A stretch of DNA of 20,211 bases from Succinatimonas sp. UBA6849. GTDB lineage: Bacteria; Pseudomonadota; Gammaproteobacteria; Enterobacterales; Succinivibrionaceae. The notes under the pieces were generated by a model. The model did not search any database. It was given only the letters and a program-made list of their open reading frames with translations, and was not told the DNA's origin. A program made the translations under genes and the position numbers. The number at the start of each line of letters is the position of its first letter. The first letter of the stretch is position 1. The stretch spans positions 218 to 20,428 of the forward strand of contig DKDL01000125.1 of the NCBI GenBank assembly GCA_002449335.1, given 5' to 3'. Below are positions 14,187 through 20,211 of the stretch, piece after piece.

Positions 14187-15185
14187 CTAGTCTTCATCAA
14201 AGACACCGAAGTGTTCCATTGAGAAAGCTACACGCTCTTTTACTGTCAAGCGGTGTTTCTTGGTTAAAGCTTCGATTAGTCTCAGTCTAGGTAAAAGGCC
14301 TGCGTTGTTACAGATTTGAATTGCAAGACCTGGTCTTGCGTTAAGCTCAAGTAACATAGGTCCCTTGTCTCTATCAAGCACGATATCTGTACCGATATAG
14401 CCTAGACCTGACATGTCATAGCAAGAGGCAGCAAGCTCTAATACTTCATGCCAGTGTGGCACTCTAAGCTCTGAGAGCACCTTGTCAGTATCAGGGTGGA
14501 TACTGATAGGTTCACCAAACTGAACTGCTCTTACAGCTCTACCTGTTCTTACGCAGATACCCACACCTACAGCACCTTGATGCAAGTTTGCCTTACCATC
14601 AGATGCTGAGGTAGAAAGACGCATCATACACATGATAGGGAAACCCTGGAACACAATTACACGGGTATCAGGAACACCATCATAGCTGTAGCCTGAGAAC
14701 ACATTATCAAAGTGGATAAGATCTTCAATTAAGGCGATATCCTGTTTACCACCTAATGAGAACAGACCTGCTAAGATATTAGTAATGTGTCTTTTAAGTT
14801 CATGTTCAGTAATTTCCTGACCAGAGGTCTTGATAAAGTTACCGGTGGTCTTACTTTTATCTTTAACCACCAGAATACCTTTACCGCCTGAACCATGAGC
14901 AGGCTTGATACAAAACTCTGTATGATCTCCAATGATGTTTAAAACATCAGATACTTCATGCTGGTTCTGAATAGAACCTAGAAGAATAGGAGTCTTAACG
15001 TGATTCTTCATGGCAATCTGCTTGGTTAAAAGCTTGTTATCAACAAGAGGAAACAGATTTCTCTTGTTGTAACGACCTATGAAGTTAACGTTTCTCTGGT
15101 TCATTCCCATGATGCCGTCATCGGCCATCTCAAAAGGGGATGCGTACCTGTTTTTCAAGTTACAAATCTTTTTAAGAAGATTCAT
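14187..15185 (-). CDS. RimK-related ATP-grasp protein (alpha-L-glutamate ligase-like)
   Basis: The 332-residue cytoplasmic protein is of the ATP-grasp fold, the family in which RimK adds glutamate to a protein C-terminus. The N-terminal GIMGMNQRNVNFIGRYN and FPLVDNKLLTK are typical of the 'alpha-L-glutamate ligase-like' subfamily. The ATP-binding stretch is FCIKPAHGSGGKGILVV (Lys94, glycine-rich loop 98-103). DTRVIVFQGFP and LHQGAVGVGI follow, and the Mg2+ residues are in LLELNARPGL near 272-281. Its ATG shares one base with the upstream stop (TAATG), so translation is coupled to the 7TM gene. The target is unknown; the retropepsin in the same operon could act on the same modification, as RimB does with RimK. 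Confidence 0.92.
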   Translation of the reverse strand: MNLLKKICNLKNRYASPFEMADDGIMGMNQRNVNFIGRYNKRNLFPLVDNKLLTKQIAMKNHVKTPILLGSIQNQHEVSDVLNIIGDHTEFCIKPAHGSGGKGILVVKDKSKTTGNFIKTSGQEITEHELKRHITNILAGLFSLGGKQDIALIEDLIHFDNVFSGYSYDGVPDTRVIVFQGFPIMCMMRLSTSASDGKANLHQGAVGVGICVRTGRAVRAVQFGEPISIHPDTDKVLSELRVPHWHEVLELAASCYDMSGLGYIGTDIVLDRDKGPMLLELNARPGLAIQICNNAGLLPRLRLIEALTKKHRLTVKERVAFSMEHFGVFDED

Positions 15186-16858
15186 TATTCATGATCCTTC
15201 TTTTCATCTTCGTTGATCTTTTTCTGAGCCTCTTGTTTCCACTTACGGTAAACATTGTGAGGATCAGACTTTAACTCTTTTAATTCTTCTTTAAGTCTAA
15301 CTGACTCATGAACAGTTTGATCACCGTTCTGATACTTTTTAATCTGAGAAGCTAATGGCTTAAATCTCTTCATCTCAGTTAATCTGAAGCCGGTGTAGTT
15401 ACCCATGATTAGAACTAATGACAGAAGAACTAACTGTAAACCTAAGAAGTTGAAGGTTAAATGCTGAATGAAGAAGCTGTTCATTGCAACATAAGCGCAT
15501 ACAGCAACAAACAGTGAGCCACCACCCTGTTTTACAACTTCTTTGTAACCTTCTTCTTCCCATAGAATACTCATTCTCTCAATGGTCCATGAAAGAATAA
15601 TCATAGGGAAGAAAGTGATCTTTACACCTTCTGTCAGACCAATCTTATAGGTGAAGAATGAAATCATACCGATGAGGGCGATAACTGTAATAATCACCGC
15701 AGAGATTCTGGCTACTAGTAGCAAGTTCAAGTGAGACAGCCAAGATCTTACGATAAGACCTACACCTACGATTGCCACGAAACCAATTAGACCTACAACC
15801 AGTGATGTCTGTAAGAAAGACATTGCAATCAGAACAGGCATGAAGGTACCAGATGTCTTAATACCAACTAAGACACGTAAGAACACCACGATTACAACAC
15901 CGATTGGTAAAAGTAGTAAGCCCTTAAACAGTGACTGCTCTTCAACAGGCAGTGCTGATAATGATAGAGGAACTAACTCTTCACCAGCTGCTAAATTAAC
16001 ATTAGCTTTTCTCATACCTGCCTCAATAGCACTTACTGAGTGGTTTAAAGTGGTAAAGCTTACGCGAGCATTACGACCGCCAGTGATATCCAGTAATGAA
16101 TTGCCGTTATCAGTCCAAATCATCTGGTTCTTCTTAAGTCCAGTCTGACCTGTGGTTGGATCAAAAATCTTATAGGTTGAACCGTCAAATACAGCAACAT
16201 AGTTCTTTAGTTTCTGATTACGTCTGCCATCACGAAGCTCAAGAATACCTACGGTTCTGGCATGTACTTTACCAACCTGAAGAATATGTACTAAAAGATC
16301 TGCTCTCTTATATTTTGAGAATAATAAAGAGTTAATCTCACTGTCCTGGTTGATTTCGTGAATAACCTGAGTTGCAAATGAGAATGGGCTTGAGCTACGC
16401 TGCAGAGCTGTCTGAGCAATTTCGCTCATAGCAGTTGCATATGGCTCCTGCTCAGTGTTCTGCTCTAGGGCAGGAACAATCATTGAAGAGTCGGTAGCAT
16501 CTTTATCTACAAGGATATCTGATCTGTAATATAAGATCTGCATGCCTTGAGGATCACGTTTAGTCCACTCAACGTAGTTTGATCCATCTCTTTGGACGTA
16601 GTTAACACCGTAGCCTAAACTTGCAGTATTCTGCTTTAAGGCAGTAAAGCCAGGCTGTACAGCAGGAAGTGCTAAAACAACTTCAGATGCTTTCTTAGAC
16701 TCAGGCTCAAATTCAACTTTTGCTTCAACTGTCCAAATTTCGTTCTTAACGTTAGGAACGAAAGGAATATCAAATGTAATTCTCTGGTAAGCAATCAGTA
16801 AAATACCTGCCAGAAATAAAATTGCTGTTACAAAATAAAACAGACCGCGGGAAGCCAT
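15185..16858 (-). CDS. Inactive-transglutaminase / 7TM inner-membrane protein
   Basis: The 557-residue protein has one N-terminal membrane helix (about 5-23), a large periplasmic region (about 24-305) with the inactive-transglutaminase fold (IYGLN-like GILELRDGRRNQKL, then FDGSTYKIFDPTTGQTG), a helix bundle of about seven segments from 310 to 490, and a charged cytoplasmic tail. The loop GIKTSGTFMPVLIAMSF is characteristic of this family. Known members occur beside a RimK-like ligase and a retropepsin-like protease, exactly as here, suggesting a membrane scaffold or sensor that joins periplasm and cytoplasm. AAGGA precedes the ATG; the gap to the upstream protease is 16 bp, and its stop overlaps the next start by one base. 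Confidence 0.9.
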   Translation of the reverse strand: MASRGLFYFVTAILFLAGILLIAYQRITFDIPFVPNVKNEIWTVEAKVEFEPESKKASEVVLALPAVQPGFTALKQNTASLGYGVNYVQRDGSNYVEWTKRDPQGMQILYYRSDILVDKDATDSSMIVPALEQNTEQEPYATAMSEIAQTALQRSSSPFSFATQVIHEINQDSEINSLLFSKYKRADLLVHILQVGKVHARTVGILELRDGRRNQKLKNYVAVFDGSTYKIFDPTTGQTGLKKNQMIWTDNGNSLLDITGGRNARVSFTTLNHSVSAIEAGMRKANVNLAAGEELVPLSLSALPVEEQSLFKGLLLLPIGVVIVVFLRVLVGIKTSGTFMPVLIAMSFLQTSLVVGLIGFVAIVGVGLIVRSWLSHLNLLLVARISAVIITVIALIGMISFFTYKIGLTEGVKITFFPMIILSWTIERMSILWEEEGYKEVVKQGGGSLFVAVCAYVAMNSFFIQHLTFNFLGLQLVLLSLVLIMGNYTGFRLTEMKRFKPLASQIKKYQNGDQTVHESVRLKEELKELKSDPHNVYRKWKQEAQKKINEDEKKDHE

Positions 16859-16874
16859 GATTATTCCTTCTTAA

Positions 16875-17966
16875 CTAGTTACTCTTGTGGTTATTTTTCT
16901 TAGAGTCAGCTTTAGCTGATTTCTTTTTGTCAGAGTTCTTATCAGCTGCTTTTTTATCATCATCGACAACAGTAGCTTTCTTTTTATCAAGTTTCTCTTT
17001 AGGTAAACTTCCTTGTTCTTTTTCAATCTTATTGCTTACAGAAGGAAGTGATCTCTCAGGATTGGTACCTAAGCTCTGAGTATCGTTTGATGCAGGAAAG
17101 GCTTTCTGACCACCTTCATTTTCCTTAATCATCTTGTCGTACTTTTCGTTGACGTCTACGCCGTTCTTTTTGTTTTCATTGTAGTCATCAGTGCTGATGA
17201 TAAGTAAGCCGTTCTTATCAGCTCTAGGCTGAACGTCTTTTCTTGAAACATCAACAACTGCAATGTCGGTAAGCAGGGTACGACCAATTAGAAGAGCGTA
17301 CTGCATCTGAGTACGATCGATTAAGTTGAACTCAGCTGCAGTTGAGTAATCACCAATCTTTACATTTAATCTTACGATTGGTCTGTAGCTGTAGCCTTCA
17401 ATTGAAGACTGTCTTAATCTGGTTTGTTTTACAAAAGGAGCTTCAACTTCAATAGTTCTGTCATTGTGAATAACGTCAAAACGTAACCACTTTTTGCCGT
17501 TACGTTCAAACTCAGTTACATTTGATGCTGAAATAGATGATTGAGAAGCACCTGTATCTATACGAGCTGCAATAGTTGCATTAGCTTCTTTTACATAAAC
17601 ATATTCTTCACCACCTAAAATCATCTTGCCGTCAGGTGTCTGAAGATCATAGTTTCTAAGTGGCTTGACGTTCATTTTGCCTCCGTCACGCTCTTTTTCT
17701 GAAACCATTGAATCATATAAAGATTGATTCTGTCTCTGAATTGTTTTTAATTCATCAAAAATCTGTTTTTTTAACTTACTGTTAGAACGTTCAATATCAG
17801 TTCTAAGATCGCTCATTGCTGCTCTCTGATTAGTAAGCTCACCATTGATGCTGTCGATTGTGCCACGCATCTGAGTGATTTTGTCGTTCATATCTGCCGA
17901 ATTATCAGCTGCAAAAGCAACCTGGCTAGACATTAATAAAGCTAAAACTATATTCTTTTTAAGCAT
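16875..17966 (-). CDS. Retropepsin-like aspartic protease ('ATP-dependent zinc protease' family), exported
   Basis: The 363-residue protein starts with a signal peptide (MLKKNIVLALLMSSQVAFA, cut near 19/20), so it is periplasmic. A coiled-coil (about 28-95, heptad-like, Gln/Asn/Lys-rich) leads to the retropepsin domain from about 115 to 250. It has ARIDTGASQSS (catalytic Asp137) and a later LLIGRTLLTDIAVVDVS strand typical of the RimB/PF05618 group. The misnamed 'zinc protease' family is single-domain and probably works as a dimer. The last ~100 residues are a Lys/Asp/Ser-rich tail without structure signals. It is first in the operon; an extended -10 lies at 18012-18004. Relatives trim or counteract RimK-type modification or act in envelope stress; the target here is unknown. 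Confidence 0.9.
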   Translation of the reverse strand: MLKKNIVLALLMSSQVAFAADNSADMNDKITQMRGTIDSINGELTNQRAAMSDLRTDIERSNSKLKKQIFDELKTIQRQNQSLYDSMVSEKERDGGKMNVKPLRNYDLQTPDGKMILGGEEYVYVKEANATIAARIDTGASQSSISASNVTEFERNGKKWLRFDVIHNDRTIEVEAPFVKQTRLRQSSIEGYSYRPIVRLNVKIGDYSTAAEFNLIDRTQMQYALLIGRTLLTDIAVVDVSRKDVQPRADKNGLLIISTDDYNENKKNGVDVNEKYDKMIKENEGGQKAFPASNDTQSLGTNPERSLPSVSNKIEKEQGSLPKEKLDKKKATVVDDDKKAADKNSDKKKSAKADSKKNNHKSN

Positions 17967-18003
17967 GATTAATTTCCATCAAGGCTTGTGTAAATTTCGT
18001 GAA

Positions 18004-18012
18004 AATATAGCA
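18004..18012 (-). promoter_or_regulatory. Extended -10 promoter of the retropepsin-7TM-ligase operon
   Basis: The minus strand has TGCTATATT (TG-N-TATATT, 18012-18004). The start would be near 17997, leaving a leader of about 30 nt with GGAAAT before the ATG at 17966. No good -35 is present. The divergent mini-NrdD promoter lies 60-90 bp away. Confidence 0.5.
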
Positions 18013-18069
18013 CAAAACAATATTTTGGAGCCTTTAAAATTAAAATTTTTTTTCATAAGTATTATCTTA

Positions 18070-18098
18070 TTGATAATAATTCTTATTAAGAATAAAAA
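18070..18098 (+). promoter_or_regulatory. Promoter of the mini-NrdD gene with a Fur/PerR-type operator in its spacer
   Basis: TTGATA (18070-18075), a 17-bp spacer and TAAAAA (18093-18098) form a sigma-70-like promoter. The spacer holds the palindrome ATTCTTATTAAGAAT (18079-18093), identical to the one before perR. A second, overlapping Fur-box-like sequence TGATAATAATTCTTA (18071-18085) shares its left half. A repressor bound here would block RNA polymerase directly. Confidence 0.65.
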
Positions 18099-18157
18099 TC
18101 GATCACATAGCTCAATAAAAGTAGTAAACTTTTCATCAAGTTTTGATGGAGGTTTCT

Positions 18158-18325
18158 ATGGAAAATTATTGCAGATTAAGACCTGATCATCAGGGAATGG
18201 TTGGTACTGGCGTAAAGTTTCAACGAATCCGTCGAGTAACAGGTTATCTTGTAGGTACTTTAGATCGTTTTAATGATGCAAAACGAGCTGAAGAACATGA
18301 CAGAGTAAAGCATATGCACGTGTAG
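18158..18325 (+). CDS. Mini-protein resembling the NrdD C-terminal glycyl-radical segment
   Basis: This 55-residue protein lines up over most of its length with the extreme C-terminus of class III (anaerobic) ribonucleotide reductase. RRVTGYL (25-31) corresponds to E. coli NrdD RRVCGYL, whose Gly carries the radical (Gly29 here). FNDAKRAEEHDRVKHM (38-53) corresponds to the NrdD ending FN-x-x-K-x-x-E-E-...RVKHL. The catalytic barrel is absent, and of the zinc-site Cys only one (Cys5) remains. A GGAGG five bases before ATG 18158 fixes the start; the TTG/ATG at 18143/18146 overlap that site. The gene is monocistronic, with a Fur/PerR-type operator in its promoter and a strong terminator. It may be a replaceable radical domain for oxygen-damaged NrdD, by analogy to GrcA for PflB (inference). 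It could instead be a decayed remnant, though the intact signals argue against this. Confidence 0.8.
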   Translation: MENYCRLRPDHQGMVGTGVKFQRIRRVTGYLVGTLDRFNDAKRAEEHDRVKHMHV

Positions 18326-18394
18326 TGCTCTATACTGTCCTTAATATCTTTTACATGTCATTTTATGTAAAAGGTTTTCATTAGCATTATTTTT

Positions 18395-18426
18395 ATCACA
18401 TCATGTCTTATGGTGTGATTTTTTTT
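18395..18426 (+). terminator. Intrinsic terminator of the mini-NrdD gene
   Basis: ATCACATCAT (18395-18404), loop GTCTT, ATGGTGTGAT (18410-18419, one G-T wobble), then a run of eight T. An extra hairpin, TTTTACAT-N8-ATGTAAAA (18349-18372), lies between the stop codon and this terminator. Confidence 0.92.
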
Positions 18427-18712
18427 GTTTTTGATATATAATTAAACTGATAGTCTAATTATTACAAAGCAAGCTTATATATCGTTATTTATAGCCAATG
18501 ACTCATTGATGATAGTTGCTTTTAATTGGTAATTGTAAATAAAAATATACAATGCTAATTCAAGGCTAAGTCAACGCTAGTCTAATATGTTGAGTAGTAA
18601 TTAAGTTAGTAGTATTATCGTGGCAATTTTTACAGAGATAGAATTTGTTTTTTTACTATTACTTAATAATTCTGCATAACTCTGTTTATTTAAAACTATA
18701 TAGGAAAATATC
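18427..18712 (+). promoter_or_regulatory. Leader/promoter region of the outer-membrane protein gene
   Basis: The 286-bp AT-rich stretch has no coding sequence. The best promoter candidate is TTGGTA (18526-18531), a 16-bp spacer, and TACAAT (18548-18553), which would give a leader of about 150 nt. Such a long untranslated leader is common for outer-membrane protein mRNAs, but no specific regulatory element is recognised. Confidence 0.4.
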
Positions 18713-19528
18713 ATGCGTAAATTAGCTATTGCAGCCTTAGTTGGTTTAACTCTTCCTGCACAGGCTTCTTTTTTCTTAAATCCTTATTATTCAGGATCAG
18801 ACACCAATTTTAAGAACGGTCAGGATGTTAAGACCACAACCTATGGTTTAGAAGGTGGTAATGATACCTTTACTTTAGGTTTTTCAAACCGTAATTACAG
18901 TTTCGAAAACTCAAAAAATATCGATAACTTAAAGTCTGTATATGGCAACATTCATCATGGTGATGCTTTAGGTAATGATGGTTGGAGCTATTTCTTATAT
19001 TTAGGTGCATCATTTAACTGGGAAGATGATTTCCATCCATCAGAGAACTATAACATCAATCCAAATGCTGCTTTAACTTATCATTACGATGACGAGTTAT
19101 CTTTAACCTTAGGCGCAGGCGGTGTTATTAACGAAGTTAACAGCAAAGCTTATCCTATTGTTCAGGTTAACTTCTCTGATCCAAAGGCAGAAGGCTTATC
19201 ATTTGTTTTAGGTTTCCCAAAGAATACTGCAACTTACAGATTTAATCAGTACTTTGCTCTAAATGGAGAGTTAGCCTTAAATGGTGGCCCCGCTTATCAG
19301 CTAAAAGACAACTCTGTATATGCTAGAAAAGGCTATATCGAGGAAAGATCAGCATCAGCTGAAGGTTCTTTAGTTGTAACTCCAGCCGATCAGTTCTCAG
19401 CTAAGATTGGTGTAGGTTACACCTTTGATAGAGACATCAGATTCTACGATCATGATGGACACAAGATCTCTAAGTCAAGATTAGACAATGACTGGAACTT
19501 CTTTGTAAAAGGTTCTTTATTTTTCTAA
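18713..19528 (+). CDS. Outer-membrane beta-barrel protein
   Basis: The 271-residue protein has a short signal peptide (MRKLAIAALVGLTLPAQA, cut before SFF). The mature part is a run of alternating amphipathic strands (for example TFTLGFSNRNYSF, WSYFLYLGASFNW, LSLTLGAGGVI, FSAKIGVGYTF, NFFVKGSLFF), and the last residue is Phe, the usual sorting signal for BamA-assembled barrels. About ten to twelve strands fit. It resembles small barrels of the YfaZ/DUF6268 sort only loosely; the ligand or function is unknown. The ribosome-binding site AGGAAA precedes the ATG. It stands alone between two terminators and has strong, T-ending codon use (TTA, GGT, GAT), suggesting good expression. Confidence 0.78.
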   Translation: MRKLAIAALVGLTLPAQASFFLNPYYSGSDTNFKNGQDVKTTTYGLEGGNDTFTLGFSNRNYSFENSKNIDNLKSVYGNIHHGDALGNDGWSYFLYLGASFNWEDDFHPSENYNINPNAALTYHYDDELSLTLGAGGVINEVNSKAYPIVQVNFSDPKAEGLSFVLGFPKNTATYRFNQYFALNGELALNGGPAYQLKDNSVYARKGYIEERSASAEGSLVVTPADQFSAKIGVGYTFDRDIRFYDHDGHKISKSRLDNDWNFFVKGSLFF

Positions 19529-19573
19529 TCAGAGCTTAAAATCTGATATATGAACTAGCTCGAGTTCATTCAA

Positions 19574-19604
19574 AAGAGGCTGCAGTTTTCTGTGGCCTTT
19601 TATT
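19574..19604. terminator. Bidirectional terminator after the outer-membrane protein gene
   Basis: AAGAGGCTGCAG (19574-19585), loop TTTT, CTGTGGCCTTTT (19590-19601) pair over 12 bp with three wobble pairs, then TATT. The minus strand gives GCCTCTTTTG, so the convergent gene may use it too. A second perfect hairpin follows: TGTCTTTATC (19604-19613), loop AAGA, GATAAAGACA (19618-19627), without a T-run. Confidence 0.78.
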
Positions 19605-19657
19605 GTCTTTATCAAGAGATAAAGACAGATCTTATGATAAGGACCGATTAGATAAGA

Positions 19658-20211
19658 TCAGTTGTTAAGAAACATTTTACTGTAATCATGATCTCCACCA
19701 ATACACAATACAATAAGTTCACATGTAGGGTTCATGTTTCTTATTGTATTTAGCATCCACTTAGTATTTTTGTGATTTGTTGAAATATCATCAACAACTA
19801 AAATGTGATCATCTTGAATTAATTCAAAAGCTAAGCGTTGGTATCTTGTGTTAAAGTGATAAAAGTCTGTTAAAGACTCTCTAAATTCAGCAGTTGTATT
19901 CAGCTCATTTTTTAAATATGACTGGTTATGAATGTTAGTCATCATATTTCTAACAGTTTTACAAGAATCTTCAATATCAGCTTCTAGAAGTTTTTCTTTT
20001 CTTAATTGCTTAATATAACTACCATAATCAAAGCTGATGTTTGAAGGTAGTTCTTTAACATATTTGTCAGACGTATATAAAGTAAAGAGATAATTATCTA
20101 AAATGTGAAGTATTTTATTGATTAGTTTTGAAAGAGGTTCGCGATAGAAAATACATTTGTAATCAAAAAGATTAACTGCATTAACATCATCTACAAAAAC
20201 ATGTACGCGAT
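19658..20211 (-). CDS. Phosphoribosyltransferase-like protein, N-terminus beyond the right edge
   Basis: The frame is open from the right edge (20211) to TGA at 19660-19658, giving 183 residues of a longer protein. The Met at 19945 is internal, since clear coding sequence continues upstream (RVHVFVDDVNAVNLFDYK, IFYREPLSKLINKIL, LPSNISFDYGS). Near the end HILVVDDISTNHKNT matches the PRPP-binding loop of type I phosphoribosyltransferases (hydrophobic strand, Asp-Asp, then S/T-T-G-x-T), but the usual T-G is replaced by N-H. The following ML-NTIRNMNP...ELIVLCIG continues the Rossmann-like fold. The first part is helical and unfamiliar. Members of this fold act in nucleotide salvage or as regulators or competence-type proteins; the substrate cannot be guessed. 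No function is assigned. Confidence 0.65.
   Translation of the reverse strand, partial: RVHVFVDDVNAVNLFDYKCIFYREPLSKLINKILHILDNYLFTLYTSDKYVKELPSNISFDYGSYIKQLRKEKLLEADIEDSCKTVRNMMTNIHNQSYLKNELNTTAEFRESLTDFYHFNTRYQRLAFELIQDDHILVVDDISTNHKNTKWMLNTIRNMNPTCELIVLCIGGDHDYSKMFLNN

Noticed and set aside
18070..18084. FNR box at TTGATAATAATTC
   Set aside because: FNR needs TTGAT-N4-ATCAA; the right half is absent. The Fur/PerR-type palindrome explains the site better.
18143..18157. TTG/ATG at 18143/18146 as mini-NrdD starts
   Set aside because: Both lie in or next to the GGAGG site (18148-18152) that serves ATG 18158.
17875..18186. A plus-strand 103-residue reading frame at the retropepsin start
   Set aside because: It is antisense to the signal peptide region and crosses the promoter region and mini-NrdD start in another frame; composition is that of AT-rich noncoding DNA.
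19658..19945. A complete 95-residue gene beginning at 19945
   Set aside because: The same frame is open without stops to the window edge with protein-like sequence, and no ribosome-binding site precedes 19945. It is an internal Met of a longer gene.

Overview
The window looks like chromosome from an AT-rich, anaerobic or microaerophilic gammaproteobacterium. The gammaproteobacterial signals are a tRNA-Gly 5' end matching the E. coli type, YciB, GalU, and the RimK-like ligase / 7TM / retropepsin trio. The anaerobic signals are rubrerythrin, a PerR-type regulator and a mini-protein matching the C-terminus of class III (anaerobic) ribonucleotide reductase NrdD. A Succinivibrionaceae-like host is my inference. 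Most genes look like housekeeping or accessory chromosomal genes; I see no transposase, integrase, phage structural gene or CRISPR array.

Layout, left to right. 1-60: the first bases of a leftward tRNA-Gly with a near-perfect sigma-70 promoter. 249-4093 (+): xseA (exonuclease VII large subunit), a secreted DUF3298/RsiV-like protein, adk (adenylate kinase) and a small secreted protein, ending at a bidirectional terminator. 4196-6163 (-): an LTA-synthase-type membrane sulfatase. 6437-7427 (-): a perR-rubrerythrin peroxide-defence operon with a 15-bp palindromic operator. 7700-11584 (-): two paralogous MdtG-like MFS exporters flanking an XRE/S24 (CI/LexA-like) repressor, with about 590 bp of gene-free DNA carrying three TTAAGTGC motifs and degenerate tandem repeats of about 159 bp. 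11804-14090 (-): galU, yciB and a Cys-rich secreted protein, driven by an extended -10 promoter that lies only 6 nt before the first ATG. 14187-17966 (-): a retropepsin-like protease, a 7TM/inactive-transglutaminase protein and a RimK-like ATP-grasp ligase, apparently one operon. 18070-18426 (+): a 55-residue stand-alone NrdD glycyl-radical-domain-like protein. 18713-19528 (+): an outer-membrane beta-barrel protein. 19658 to the right edge (-): the C-terminal part of a phosphoribosyltransferase-like protein.

The most interesting link is between the peroxide-defence operon and the mini-NrdD gene 10.6 kb away. An identical 15-bp 7-1-7 palindrome (ATTCTTATTAAGAAT) lies just upstream of the perR ribosome-binding site and between the -35 and -10 elements of the mini-NrdD promoter. 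The small protein aligns with the extreme C-terminus of NrdD, including the glycyl-radical motif (RRVxGYL). The hypothesis is that it is a peroxide- or metal-controlled 'spare part' for oxidatively damaged class III ribonucleotide reductase, as YfiD/GrcA is for pyruvate formate-lyase. That function is inference; the palindromes and the motif match are read directly from the sequence.
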